28,372 nt of DNA, taken from IMG/VR virus record IMGVR_UViG_3300025732_000205, positions 1 to 28,372 of that record, one strand, 5' to 3'. Below the pieces are notes generated by a model. That model ran no database searches. It was given only the letters and a program-made list of their open reading frames with translations, and was not told where the DNA came from. Shown piece after piece: positions 5,670-13,732 of this stretch. A program made the position numbers and the translations under genes. The stretch comes from a virus. Numbering within the stretch: the first letter of the stretch is position 1; the number at the start of each line of letters is the position of its first letter.

Positions 5670-7083
5670 CTGCCCGGTTGAATATGCCGAAGCCCGTGGA
5701 TGGTTGCTGACGGATCAGCAAAAGCAAATTCTTCGGGCTTTGGTCACGCCACCTTACTCTGTATTGGTTCGTGCTGCCCACAATGTGGGGAAAACATTCA
5801 TCACCGCTGTCGCTTGCAGCTGGTTTTATGACCGTTTTGACCCATCCATTTGCCTTGCGACTGCACCTGTAGCTCGTCAGGTGAAAGACCTTTTGTTTCG
5901 TGAATTGAGGCGAATCAAGCACGACGATCCAAATTTCCTTCCAAAGGCGACACGGCTGGAATCTTCACCAGACCATTGGGTGCATGGTTTCACCGCATCC
6001 AAAGGCGATGCGTTCCAAGGAGCGCATATGCCTAACATCATGATTGTGTTCGATGAAGCTGCCGGTGTGGATGTTTCGTTTTGGGATCGTGCTGAAACGA
6101 TGGTTGAACTTGGAAGGCCGGGGCATTATTTTCTGGCGATTTACAACCCATATGACCAATCGTGTCCAGCGTATCTTGCGGAGCAATCGGGCAAGCACAC
6201 AGTCATTGAAATGAGCGCATTGGAACATCCCAATGTGAAGCGTGGCGAAGAAATCATTCCCGGCGCAATCACACGGGCGACAGTATCGGCCAGAGTGTAC
6301 AACGAATGCCGACGAATTGAAGCGGATGAGCAATTGCCACCCACCGCATTTCTTTGGGAAGGAAAATACTACGAAGCGGAGTCACCGCTGTTTGAAACTC
6401 AGATTCTGGGGCGTTGGCCATCCCGCTCCGTTGCTTCGGTTTGGTCAGATCGTGCGCTTGAATTTGTTCAACAACCGATACCATTGAACCCGGATTGGCT
6501 TGTTCAAATTGGGTGCGACCCAGCAAGGTTTGGCGATGATCGCACAGCGATTGCGGTACGCAAAGGAATGTGCGTTATTCACATGGAATCGCATCGTGGG
6601 TGGAGCTTGAATCAAACCGCTGATCGGCTCAAAGAATTGTGCATCCAGTATCAAACCAAAGGACAATCAGCCAAACAGATTCCTGTGCTGATCGACGCTG
6701 CTGGCCTTGGTGCTGGATTGGTGGATATGCGAGGGAAAGCGACAGACCGTTACAATTTTGTGGAAATCAATTCCGCATTCAAATCCCGTTGGGAAGGCGA
6801 TTTCCCTAACCTTCGTTCTGAACTTTGGTTTGCATCCGCTGATTTGGCAGACGCTGAAAGCTTGTCAATCGCCATGCTTCCAGACGAAATTAAGCAGGCG
6901 CTTTTGTTGGAATTAAGGCAACCCATCTTTACATTGGATACGCTACAAAGGCGTATGGTGGAAGCGAAAGCGATGACCAAACGAAGGTTAAAAGCCAGCC
7001 CCGATCTGGCTGATGCGTTTAATCTGGCTTGTTTACTGCGAAACAATGAAGGATGGACTGAACAGGTCACCGGGCGCATTTAG
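5593..7083 (+). CDS. terL: Terminase large subunit (ATPase and nuclease)
   Basis: 496 residues, full length. ATPase domain: adenine-binding Gln motif around TDQQKQILRAL, a variant Walker A VRAAHNVGKT with K67, Walker B IMIVFDEAAG with D154/E155, and the coupling segment YFLAIYNPY. Nuclease domain (RNase H fold): D309 in IGCDPARFGDDRTA, D368 in VLIDAAGLGAG and D474 in SPDLADAFNLA, the three acidic metal ligands. The enzyme pumps DNA into the prohead through the portal and cuts the concatemer. The start at 5593 is chosen because GGAGG at 5579-5583 lies nine bases upstream; the ATG at 5602 is too far from it. The stop is followed by 26 bases and then the portal gene. The packaging type (cos or headful) cannot be told from this. 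Confidence 0.95.
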   Translation: MNCMEELIELRNLKARYYQAENQTPDCPVEYAEARGWLLTDQQKQILRALVTPPYSVLVRAAHNVGKTFITAVACSWFYDRFDPSICLATAPVARQVKDLLFRELRRIKHDDPNFLPKATRLESSPDHWVHGFTASKGDAFQGAHMPNIMIVFDEAAGVDVSFWDRAETMVELGRPGHYFLAIYNPYDQSCPAYLAEQSGKHTVIEMSALEHPNVKRGEEIIPGAITRATVSARVYNECRRIEADEQLPPTAFLWEGKYYEAESPLFETQILGRWPSRSVASVWSDRALEFVQQPIPLNPDWLVQIGCDPARFGDDRTAIAVRKGMCVIHMESHRGWSLNQTADRLKELCIQYQTKGQSAKQIPVLIDAAGLGAGLVDMRGKATDRYNFVEINSAFKSRWEGDFPNLRSELWFASADLADAESLSIAMLPDEIKQALLLELRQPIFTLDTLQRRMVEAKAMTKRRLKASPDLADAFNLACLLRNNEGWTEQVTGRI

Positions 7084-7109
7084 TCATTTATTTAAGTATG
7101 GGGGACATT

Positions 7110-9050
7110 ATGAACGGCAAAAGCGCATCCGGCCCAAAAAAAGTTCATGAGGCGATGGACTTGTATGCGTCCTTGCCTTATTTCCCGTACTTAGATTCCC
7201 GGGATTTATTTGCCGAAGCTGGCCCATACGGCTTCATGGATGGCGTTCCCCAGCAATATTTGACCCGCCGGGATAACCGGATGGCGGGTGAACTGTTGCC
7301 GTTGTACATCAACTGGTGGCAACTCAAAATCATTCGGGATCGTTCCCGGCAAATCTGTCGCAACAATGAATTTGCCATCGCTGCGATCAATGCACATCGG
7401 AATTATGTAGTTGGAACTGGGTTTCAATATTCGGTTCAAGCACGGGTTGACTCAGCGAATAGCGAGTTGATTTCCCGTACTCAGGATTTGGTTGATTTGT
7501 TCATTGAACACAATCGAATGCCTGAGTTGGAAAGCGAAGTCATTTACAGGCTTCATTCCGATGGCGAATGCTTTTTGCGTTCGTTCAAAGGCGAGGACGG
7601 GCTGCTCCGCATTCGGTTCATCGAGCCTGAACTGGTTCGCCCTCCAGCGGATGACACAACGCCAGCAAGCTCATTTGGAATCAAGTGTGCTGACGAAGAC
7701 ATCCACCATGTCGTTGGCTATTGGGTGATTGAAAAGCCGTGGGAAAATTTGACCCCAACGCTTGTTCCAGCCGATCAAATTCTTCATTTGAAGATCAATT
7801 CAGAATCGAACAGCAAGCGTGGTTTGCCCACCGTTTACGCTGTTGAATCAAACCTTCGGGCTGCTGAGGATGTGTTGCAGTCGATGATTGCCGTTGCGAA
7901 AGCACGAAGCAAAATTGCGGTGATCAGAAAGGTGAACGATTCACCGCCCGAAGCGATCAGCGCATTGACTCAAACGGCTGCTGATTACACGGTGACTGAC
8001 CCCGTGCAGAATCGAGCAACAACCATTAACCACATGGGATATGGTTCTATTCTGACCAGCACCGGAAATGTCGAATACGATTTCCCAGCCATGAATATCG
8101 GCGCTGCCGATTTGGTGGAAACGCTTTCGGCTAACCTTCGGGCCATTGCTGCCCGGTTTGGTATTACCGAGACGATGATGTCAACCGATGCTTCAAACAA
8201 CAACTACGCATCTGCGCTTGTAGCTGAAGCTCCAGCGGTCAAAACTTTTGAGCGTATGCAACGCTTGATCGGTCAATCGGTTGGCGAACGGCGCACCCGT
8301 CCTGAGCGTTCGTTGATTTGGCAGCAAATTTCCCATGCTGTGAATATCGGTATGCTGCCCCGTGATGTTTTGGATCAAGTGATCATTCGGGCCAAAGGCC
8401 CACAATTGATCGCACGGGATTATGATCGAGAAGCTCAAACGGCCAAAACCTACATGGATATGGGTCTGTGGTCACCGCAAACAATCACCGCTGAATCGGG
8501 CAAAAATTTTGAAGAAGAACAACGAAACATTGCCAAAGCAAAAGAAGAAATGGCGAGTCGTGATTTTGAATTAAGTCAAAAATACAAAAAAACGGATGGC
8601 GAGCAGCAAACAGAATTGCCTGAATCCATTCAAGAAATCGAATACGCCACCGAAGCGTTGACACCAGACGAATTGGCGCAATTCAACGCCATCCTTGCAA
8701 AAATGCCCAAGCGCAGCAGCGCAGCGCAAAAAGAAAAAGCTGCACAAAAACGAGCGATTGATCGGCTCAAGAAATCCGGCGATCAATTCAGGTCGATCAT
8801 CAAAAATGCTGAACGGATGATTGCCAATGCACCAAAAGGCGTTGAACCAACCGAAGCACGATCCATATTGGCAAACGCCAAATCCAATTTGGCCGGAATC
8901 GAAACCGAATTGAAAAAGCTTCAAGCAAAAGAAACGCAAGAAGCTAGTGACAAACTTTCTGAAAAGATTAAACTCTTGATGGATGAAGGATATGAACAAA
9001 AACAAGCTGTTGCTATCGCTTTGAGTATGCAACGCCGGGGCGAATTGTAA
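7110..9050 (+). CDS. Portal protein (lambda-like family)
   Basis: 646 residues. Residues about 40-450 match the lambda-type portal family: NEFAIAAINAHRNYVVGTGF, DGECFLRSF with RIRFIEPELVRPP, GYWVIEKPW, ADQILHLKINS, and the long helix after GLPTVYAVESNLRAAEDVLQ. The dodecameric portal forms the DNA channel at one head vertex and docks the terminase and connector. The C-terminal third (from about 480) is a Lys/Glu/Ala-rich helical region with a probable coiled coil (ERMIANAPKG through ELKKLQAKE), longer than in lambda gpB; it may line the head interior or act as internal scaffold. The start is set at 7110 because GGGGGA lies about six bases upstream; an in-frame ATG at 7098 has no SD and would add four residues. 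Confidence 0.9.
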   Translation: MNGKSASGPKKVHEAMDLYASLPYFPYLDSRDLFAEAGPYGFMDGVPQQYLTRRDNRMAGELLPLYINWWQLKIIRDRSRQICRNNEFAIAAINAHRNYVVGTGFQYSVQARVDSANSELISRTQDLVDLFIEHNRMPELESEVIYRLHSDGECFLRSFKGEDGLLRIRFIEPELVRPPADDTTPASSFGIKCADEDIHHVVGYWVIEKPWENLTPTLVPADQILHLKINSESNSKRGLPTVYAVESNLRAAEDVLQSMIAVAKARSKIAVIRKVNDSPPEAISALTQTAADYTVTDPVQNRATTINHMGYGSILTSTGNVEYDFPAMNIGAADLVETLSANLRAIAARFGITETMMSTDASNNNYASALVAEAPAVKTFERMQRLIGQSVGERRTRPERSLIWQQISHAVNIGMLPRDVLDQVIIRAKGPQLIARDYDREAQTAKTYMDMGLWSPQTITAESGKNFEEEQRNIAKAKEEMASRDFELSQKYKKTDGEQQTELPESIQEIEYATEALTPDELAQFNAILAKMPKRSSAAQKEKAAQKRAIDRLKKSGDQFRSIIKNAERMIANAPKGVEPTEARSILANAKSNLAGIETELKKLQAKETQEASDKLSEKIKLLMDEGYEQKQAVAIALSMQRRGEL

Positions 9051-9057
9051 GGAATTC

Positions 9058-9564
9058 ATGTCGGTTACCGATGCAGAAATCCTGAAGTATTCGCCTTTGG
9101 TGCATTCATTCGCCAGAAGGTTTGTTGGTAAATTCCGGCGCAAAAGTTCATATCAAGATTTGGTTCAAGCAGGTTGGTTAGGGATGCTTAAGGGATTGAA
9201 AAATTACGATCCATCCCGTGGCATTACGCTGGGAGCATATTCACGGGCTTGGATTTGGGGTTCGATGTATCGGGAGGTTCATGGGCGAAAGAAAAAAACC
9301 ATTGAAATAGAAATTGGGTTGCCACCCAAGCTGTATTCCAATGATCGTCCTTTGACCGATCTAAATGACGCAATAGGGACGCTTTCGCCAACTGAAGCTG
9401 AATTCATACAGATGATTTGGATCGACGGAGAAACCGCAGAGTCAGCGTGTGCCCGTATGGGCATGATTTTTGTCGAACCGCAAGAAGTTTTGAGGCAAGC
9501 CAGAGAGGCTTTAAAGGAGGTGGTCAATTATTACTATGATGAGCCAGACGAAAACGATTCATGA
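9058..9564 (+). CDS. Phage sigma70-family sigma factor
   Basis: 168 residues. Residues 8-80 are sigma region 2: ILKYSPLVHSFARRF, then SSYQDLVQAGWLGMLKGLKN (core-binding helix 2.2) and YDPSRGITLGAYSRAWIWGS (regions 2.3-2.4 with the aromatic melting residues). Residues about 107-156 (LSPTEAEFIQMIWIDGE, then a helix-turn-helix-like end) are a short, diverged region 4. There is no region 1.1 or 3. Such a minimal factor would direct host RNA polymerase to phage late promoters. It has AAGGA five bases before the ATG and overlaps the protease gene by 29 bases, so it is made together with the head proteins, which would give positive feedback of the late operon. Confidence 0.8.
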   Translation: MSVTDAEILKYSPLVHSFARRFVGKFRRKSSYQDLVQAGWLGMLKGLKNYDPSRGITLGAYSRAWIWGSMYREVHGRKKKTIEIEIGLPPKLYSNDRPLTDLNDAIGTLSPTEAEFIQMIWIDGETAESACARMGMIFVEPQEVLRQAREALKEVVNYYYDEPDENDS

Positions 9565-10951
9565 GCGTTCGTTTGCCTTACCGAAAGGCGAAGCAACCAA
9601 CGACAATCCTGTCGTGCCGGGGGTGAAGGTTCTTGGTATTGAATCCAAGAATGGACGGCGTTACCCGCTTGAAGTGATGAAAAATGCGCTTGAGAAATAC
9701 GAAGGCGCAATTGTGAATATCGACCACCCTGCCGGATCGGAACCACGCTCGTATGAAGACCGTTTCGGTAGGTTGACCAATGCCAGAATGGAATCAGATG
9801 GCATTTACGCTGATTTGGCGTACAACCCCAAGCATCCATTGGCCGAAGGTTTTCAATGGTGGGTCAAGAATGATCCCAAAGCTATTGGCTTGTCACACAA
9901 CGCTCAAGCCAAAACCAAAATGAATGAGCAAGACGGTGTCGAAGAAATTGAAGAAATAGTAGCGGTTGATTCCGTTGATCTTGTGGCTGAGCCAGCTACA
10001 ACTGCTGGATTGTTGGAGGCTGTAATGAGGAAGGACTCTGGGTCGAAGGAAGACAAAAAAAGTGAAGCTTGGACCCCTCCTAAACACGAAAAGCTCGACA
10101 TGGTCTACAACAAGGCTCATGGCGAATTCAAAAAGATTATGGACGAAATCAAAAAAATCGTAGCTGGAACATCTCAAGAGAAATTGATTCGTGCGTCTAG
10201 CATGAAGCTTCAAGAGTTTTTGAACGAACTTGACGATGCGTCCAAGGTGCTTAGGAAAACAAACGAATCCGCAAAGGGGAATCGCATGAATGTGATGGAG
10301 GGAGAGAAAAAATTAAAGGAATCTTTTGGGCCGGTTGAAAAAGTAATCAATGAATTTGCAAAAGATATTGGGGAAGCTTTTTATAACGCTTGCAAATCCG
10401 TTCCAAGGACTGGTGTTCCAAAAGAATGGTATGGCTCTTTGGACCACGGTTTAGGCAAAAGCAGTTCGCCTTGGTACAAAATGATAAATGATGCAAGAAA
10501 TCTTGCAGAAAAAATGTACAAGGATTATGTCGATAGGGTTGAAGACCATCGAGCTGAAGCCAAAAGGCGTGGCATGACTGAATCTAAGCCGTCCAAAAAA
10601 CTCAATGTCGCTGAAGCCCCAATGACACCAAAACAAAAAAGCATCGCTGACAAAAAGGCTTTCATTGCTTCGGTGATGAACAAACAGGCTCCTGTTTCCG
10701 CTGGAATCAACAAAGATGAATATCCCCCAATTCCGGGGATGGAGGGACCGTTCAAATACAGGAATGGCCAAATTCTTTATTACGATCCTAAAGAAGGGAA
10801 ATATTACGACCGCAAAACGGATATGTATCAGTCCCGTGCGCCTGAATCTGTTCAGCGAAAAGTTGCTGAAGCAAAACGGCGCAAAGCCATTCGGCGCAAG
10901 TTGGTTGCTGAAGCGTTGAAGGAAATCTTTTCTGTGAAGAAAGGGGTTTGA
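9536..10951 (+). CDS. Prohead protease with a long scaffold-like C-terminal region
   Basis: 471 residues. The N-terminal 160 residues are a herpesvirus/HK97-like capsid maturation protease: GIESKNGRRYPLEVM, the catalytic His in VNIDHP (H64), Ser in IGLSHNA (S120), and SVDLVAEPATTAGL at the end of the domain. It cleaves scaffold and capsid precursors inside the prohead. Residues 165-365 are Lys/Glu-rich helices unlike the protease. The C-terminus has a tyrosine-rich motif (ILYYDPKEGKYYDRKTDMY) followed by a very basic helix, typical of scaffold parts that contact the shell. Codons in about 10030-10560 are more A-rich than on either side. Two ATGs (9536, 9539) are possible; AAAGGAGG at 9513-9520 is rather far (15 bases), and the gene overlaps the sigma gene. 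Confidence 0.8.
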   Translation: MMSQTKTIHERSFALPKGEATNDNPVVPGVKVLGIESKNGRRYPLEVMKNALEKYEGAIVNIDHPAGSEPRSYEDRFGRLTNARMESDGIYADLAYNPKHPLAEGFQWWVKNDPKAIGLSHNAQAKTKMNEQDGVEEIEEIVAVDSVDLVAEPATTAGLLEAVMRKDSGSKEDKKSEAWTPPKHEKLDMVYNKAHGEFKKIMDEIKKIVAGTSQEKLIRASSMKLQEFLNELDDASKVLRKTNESAKGNRMNVMEGEKKLKESFGPVEKVINEFAKDIGEAFYNACKSVPRTGVPKEWYGSLDHGLGKSSSPWYKMINDARNLAEKMYKDYVDRVEDHRAEAKRRGMTESKPSKKLNVAEAPMTPKQKSIADKKAFIASVMNKQAPVSAGINKDEYPPIPGMEGPFKYRNGQILYYDPKEGKYYDRKTDMYQSRAPESVQRKVAEAKRRKAIRRKLVAEALKEIFSVKKGV

Positions 10952-10953
10952 TC

Positions 10954-11556
10954 GTGAAGGAAGAAGACAAGGTGATTCCAAAACCTGTTCCCCGTTTGGA
11001 GGATGATGGCATGGATGGTGGGTACGAAGATTCGTTGAAAGACAACATCGGTGACATCGTCATGGACGATTCACTTGGTGCTGAAGAAAAGGTTGCCAAG
11101 TTGCTTGCTCTTGTCGGCGGTGAAGCTGACGAGGAAGTGGACGGTGGCGAAGACAAACCAATGGACGAAGCCGAAGATGTCGCCCTTGAGCTTGGCGATG
11201 AGGAAAAGGAAGAAGCCGAGGACGAAAAGGAGCCTCTGAAAACTGAGGAATCCATTCGTCGGCGCAAAGACCCAGCGATTGCAAAATTGCTGGAGGAAGT
11301 CGATGCGTATCGTGCCCGTGATCGCCGTGAAAAGCTGATGGGCGAAGCTCGTAAATTATGCGAATCTGCCAGCTTGCCCAAGTACGCTATCACCGATGCG
11401 TTTCTTGGAATTCTTAGCGAAACCGACAAAAAGAGTTGGAAGACCTTGGTCGAAGACCGTCGCCGGGTGATCTTCCGTGGGGAGCAACCTGTTTCGGCAG
11501 TTGCGTCCAATGGTGATTTGACGGTCGATTCTCTGGTCAAGGCACTTCGGTCCTAA
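10954..11556 (+). CDS. Acidic scaffold-like protein
   Basis: 200 residues. Residues 1-100 are extremely acidic (long Glu/Asp runs such as EADEEVDGGEDKPMDEAED), after which comes a helical, charged region with RRRKDPAIAKLLEEVDAYRARDRREKLMGEA and a C-terminal helix ending in DSLVKALRS. Composition and position between the prohead protease and the decoration/capsid genes fit a head scaffold removed by the protease, but no family signature is visible. The start is GTG at 10954, seven bases after AAGGGG; a TTG at 10948 in the same frame is only one base after that SD. The stop codon of the protease overlaps the intergenic GATCGTG, so the genes are coupled. Confidence 0.6.
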   Translation: MKEEDKVIPKPVPRLEDDGMDGGYEDSLKDNIGDIVMDDSLGAEEKVAKLLALVGGEADEEVDGGEDKPMDEAEDVALELGDEEKEEAEDEKEPLKTEESIRRRKDPAIAKLLEEVDAYRARDRREKLMGEARKLCESASLPKYAITDAFLGILSETDKKSWKTLVEDRRRVIFRGEQPVSAVASNGDLTVDSLVKALRS

Positions 11557-11579
11557 CACGAAAGGGTAGGGTGATTTCA

Positions 11580-12062
11580 ATGCCTGTTTCTCAATACCAG
11601 TACGGTGGAACGAACCCCACGATTGCGACTGTCGCAACCGCTAAAGCTGTTGCTGTCGGCGATCTGTGCGGTATGTCTTCGGGCACTTTGGTGAAGGCCA
11701 GCGACACGACATGGAATACCGATTTGGCTACCACCCAATCGGATTTCAGAGCGTTGTTCCTTGGCGTTTCTGGTCAACAGAAAGATGCCAACCTCGCCCG
11801 TGTTTTTGGAAACGCAACGGACAATGTGATTCGCATTGATGCCGGTGGCGTGTTCACTTTCGATTGCGCCAGCGCAACTTTCGAAGTGGGCGATTTCGTG
11901 GGTGCTGCCAAGCAGTCTGGCAACGCTCTTGAAGACCAGAAAGTTGTCAAGGTTTCCACCGAAGCAACCGCCATCGGCAGGGTTGTCGAGCGTGGCACTT
12001 CCATCACCCGGGTCAAGATTCAGATTCTGTCTGTTCTGAACCCGACCGCTCGTCAGTCCTAA
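11580..12062 (+). CDS. Head decoration-like protein
   Basis: 160 residues, beta-rich, no cysteine cluster apart from isolated Cys. The run AVAVGDLCGMSSGTLVKASD, then ALFLGVSGQQ, VIRIDAGGVFTFDC, FEVGDFVGAA, KVVKVSTEATAIGRVVERG and a final strand TRVKIQILSV resembles capsid decoration/stabilisation proteins (DUF2190-like) that trimerise on the outside of the head. It lies directly before the major capsid gene, the usual place. The start is taken at ATG 11580 with AGGGTAGG nine bases upstream; a GTG at 11571 in the same frame abuts the SD and is unlikely. Confidence 0.65.
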   Translation: MPVSQYQYGGTNPTIATVATAKAVAVGDLCGMSSGTLVKASDTTWNTDLATTQSDFRALFLGVSGQQKDANLARVFGNATDNVIRIDAGGVFTFDCASATFEVGDFVGAAKQSGNALEDQKVVKVSTEATAIGRVVERGTSITRVKIQILSVLNPTARQS

Positions 12063-12089
12063 CACCACAACACAAGGAGGTTTTGAGAG

Positions 12090-13256
12090 ATGATTGAGTA
12101 CAAGCTGAAGCAGGTTTGTGAGCAGAACGGTGTGGCAGCTACTGTCAACACCTTGAAGGAAGCGTTTGCCGAAAAGAAAATCACCGCTGGTGACTTTTCG
12201 CTGCGCCGAATGGCCGAAGCGTTCATCGGCCATCAATGGCAGTCGGTTCTTGAGAATCGCCTGAGTCGGGTGCAGGAGTCCAGCGAAGCGGTTTCCGCAT
12301 CGCTGTTCACCGCCATCACCGGTCAGCTGTTGGTCAACGAAATCAAGGAAAAGTACCAGCTGGCCAGCTTCATTGGCGATCAGTTAGCTACCACCATCCC
12401 GGTGACCAATGGCAACCTTGGAACCCAAAAGGTTCCTTACCTGTCCGATGTGCGTGACATTGGCGAAAAGCTGGAGGAAGGCGAACCCTATCCCCAGACT
12501 CAATTCGCTGGTCAGTACATCACTTACCCCGGCGTTGAGAAGCACGGGCGCATCTGTGCGGTGAGCATGGAAGCGATTTACAGCGACCTGACCACCCAGA
12601 TTCTGGATTCGGCCCGGTCTGTCGGCACTTACCTCGCTCTGACCAAGGAATACAAAATCCTTCAGGTCGTGCTGGGCGTGACCAACAACCACAGCTGGAA
12701 CGGAACCAGCTACAACACCTACCTCACCAGCGGGGCGTGGATCAACAGGATCACCACCTATTCGCTGACGGATTGGACCTCGATCAACAGCCTTGAACAG
12801 CTGTTCGTGAACATGGTCGATCCCGTCACCGGCTACCCCATTCTGGTGGAGCCGAAGCAAATGCTGGTGATGCCTGCCACGAAGTACCAAGCTCGTAGCA
12901 TCATCAACGCAACCGAAGTTCGTCGTAACAATCCGGGTTATGCCACCAGCGGTGCGCCGATCCAGAATGTCAGCGACAACCCGCTGGATCGTGATTACCA
13001 AATCATGACCAGTCCTCACGCTCTGAAGGCGTTGACCGACAGCGGTGTGACCGCTGCCAACGCTAACTTGCGTGTGTATCTGGGCGACTTCAAGAAGGCG
13101 TTCGTCTGGCGTGAAGCGAAGCCTTTGACCGTGGTCGAAGCGCCTCCTTTGAACCCCTTGGAGTTCAACCAAGACATCGCTCTGGCTGTCAAAGCCAGCT
13201 GGATGGGTGTCGCCGGTGTCCGTGATCCCCGTTATGTGGTTCTTGGATCGGAGTAA
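12090..13256 (+). CDS. Major capsid protein (HK97 fold)
   Basis: 388 residues. Predicted features: an N-terminal helical region (1-75), then an E-loop-like and A-domain arrangement with PYLSDVRDIGEKLEEGEPYP, GRICAVSMEAIYSDL, a long central helix SARSVGTYLALTKEYKILQV, the P-domain/A-domain strands PILVEPKQMLVMPATKYQ, and a C-terminal block GDFKKAFVWREAKPLTVVE. Size and neighbours (protease, scaffold, decoration upstream; connectors downstream) fit the HK97-fold capsid. The SD AAGGAGGT at 12073-12080 is close to ideal. Codons are visibly biased towards C/G-ending forms (CTG, AAC, ACC, AAG) compared with the tail genes, consistent with very high expression. It is not clear whether the N-terminus is cleaved. 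Confidence 0.85.
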   Translation: MIEYKLKQVCEQNGVAATVNTLKEAFAEKKITAGDFSLRRMAEAFIGHQWQSVLENRLSRVQESSEAVSASLFTAITGQLLVNEIKEKYQLASFIGDQLATTIPVTNGNLGTQKVPYLSDVRDIGEKLEEGEPYPQTQFAGQYITYPGVEKHGRICAVSMEAIYSDLTTQILDSARSVGTYLALTKEYKILQVVLGVTNNHSWNGTSYNTYLTSGAWINRITTYSLTDWTSINSLEQLFVNMVDPVTGYPILVEPKQMLVMPATKYQARSIINATEVRRNNPGYATSGAPIQNVSDNPLDRDYQIMTSPHALKALTDSGVTAANANLRVYLGDFKKAFVWREAKPLTVVEAPPLNPLEFNQDIALAVKASWMGVAGVRDPRYVVLGSE

Positions 13257-13261
13257 TTTGA

Positions 13262-13504
13262 ATGGCTAGACCCCGCAAAGAGTCTGGCCCTGACCTGATT
13301 CAGCCGGTGACGAGCGAACAGCTCGCACCGGCTGTTCCGGCAGAATCCCAGACGCTCATGGCGAGTGAAAAAAGGATTTGGACAATCGGGTTGGAATCGC
13401 TGCCGAATATGGAAATTGAGGCAGAATCCCAAGCTGAAGCGATCAAGTCCTACAATGACGCAATGGGCATCATCGCAACGGAACACGCTTACAGGGTATC
13501 CTAA
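13262..13504 (+). CDS. Small unknown gene after the capsid (80 aa)
   Basis: 80 residues, not recognised. The N-terminal half is Pro/Ala/Glu-rich and probably disordered; the second half, RIWTIGLESLPNMEIEAESQ then AEAIKSYNDAMGI, looks like a small beta-alpha unit. It starts six bases after the capsid stop with GGAG upstream and ends in an ATG overlap with the next gene. Its 5' part contains a very stable hairpin (13301-13334) that constrains the codons there. Small genes at this place are often head completion proteins or translational spacers. Confidence 0.55.
   Translation: MARPRKESGPDLIQPVTSEQLAPAVPAESQTLMASEKRIWTIGLESLPNMEIEAESQAEAIKSYNDAMGIIATEHAYRVS
13301..13334 (+). repeat. Very stable RNA hairpin 45 bases after the capsid stop
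   Basis: CAGCCGGTG at 13301-13309 pairs with CACCGGCTG at 13326-13334, and CGAGC at 13311-13315 with GCTCG at 13321-13325, leaving one bulged A (13310) and the loop GAACA: 14 base pairs, almost all GC. No T-run follows. It lies inside a coding region, so it is more likely a 3'-end stabiliser or processing signal for capsid mRNA, or a brake on downstream translation, than a full terminator. Confidence 0.7.
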
Positions 13505-13722
13505 TGGCGCTTGCTGATGACATTGCTGCAATTGCAACTCAACGCACCAATTTGATGAATGCGTTGACTGCGGATTCGATTAGCCCCCAGCCGAGCTATT
13601 CGGTTGGGGGCCAGTCGGTTTCACGCTCCGAATGGCGTGAATCGCTTTTGAGGCAGATTCAAGAATTGAATAAGCTGTCGCAGATTTTGAATCCTGTCGA
13701 AATACGGGCGCAAATCTACTGA
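13504..13722 (+). CDS. Small unknown virion/assembly gene (72 aa)
   Basis: 72 residues: an N-terminal helix ALADDIAAIATQRTNLMNAL, a short linker SISPQPSYSVGGQSVSRSEW, and a second helix RESLLRQIQELNKLSQIL, so probably a helical hairpin. It is not assigned to a known family. The start overlaps the preceding stop (TAATG). The linker residues are encoded by a 12-base-pair hairpin (13583-13611). Position between capsid and connector genes suggests a head-completion role. Confidence 0.6.
   Translation: MALADDIAAIATQRTNLMNALTADSISPQPSYSVGGQSVSRSEWRESLLRQIQELNKLSQILNPVEIRAQIY
13583..13611 (+). repeat. Second stable hairpin downstream of the capsid gene
   Basis: GCCCCCAGCCGA at 13583-13594 pairs with TCGGTTGGGGGC at 13600-13611 around the five-base loop GCTAT, with one G-T wobble. 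No T-run follows. Like the hairpin at 13301-13334 it lies within a small gene; the two are about 250 bases apart. Confidence 0.65.
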
Positions 13723-13732
13723 GGTTTGAACC

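Noticed and set aside
8571-9143. Minus-strand open frame opposite the portal and sigma genes
   Set aside because: Phe/Leu/Cys-rich product typical of antisense to Lys/Glu-rich coding; no SD; overlaps two well-supported genes.
10788-11540. Ser-rich minus-strand frame (250 codons) opposite the acidic scaffold gene
   Set aside because: Long Ser runs arise from reading Glu/Asp codons backwards; no start signal.
11577-12236. Minus-strand frame opposite decoration and capsid genes
   Set aside because: Shadow of two plus-strand genes with strong SDs and sensible products.
12384-13172. Long open frame (262 codons) on the minus strand within the capsid gene
   Set aside because: It is antisense to a clear capsid gene, has no SD, and reads as His/Arg/Val-rich mirrored coding sequence without a family motif.
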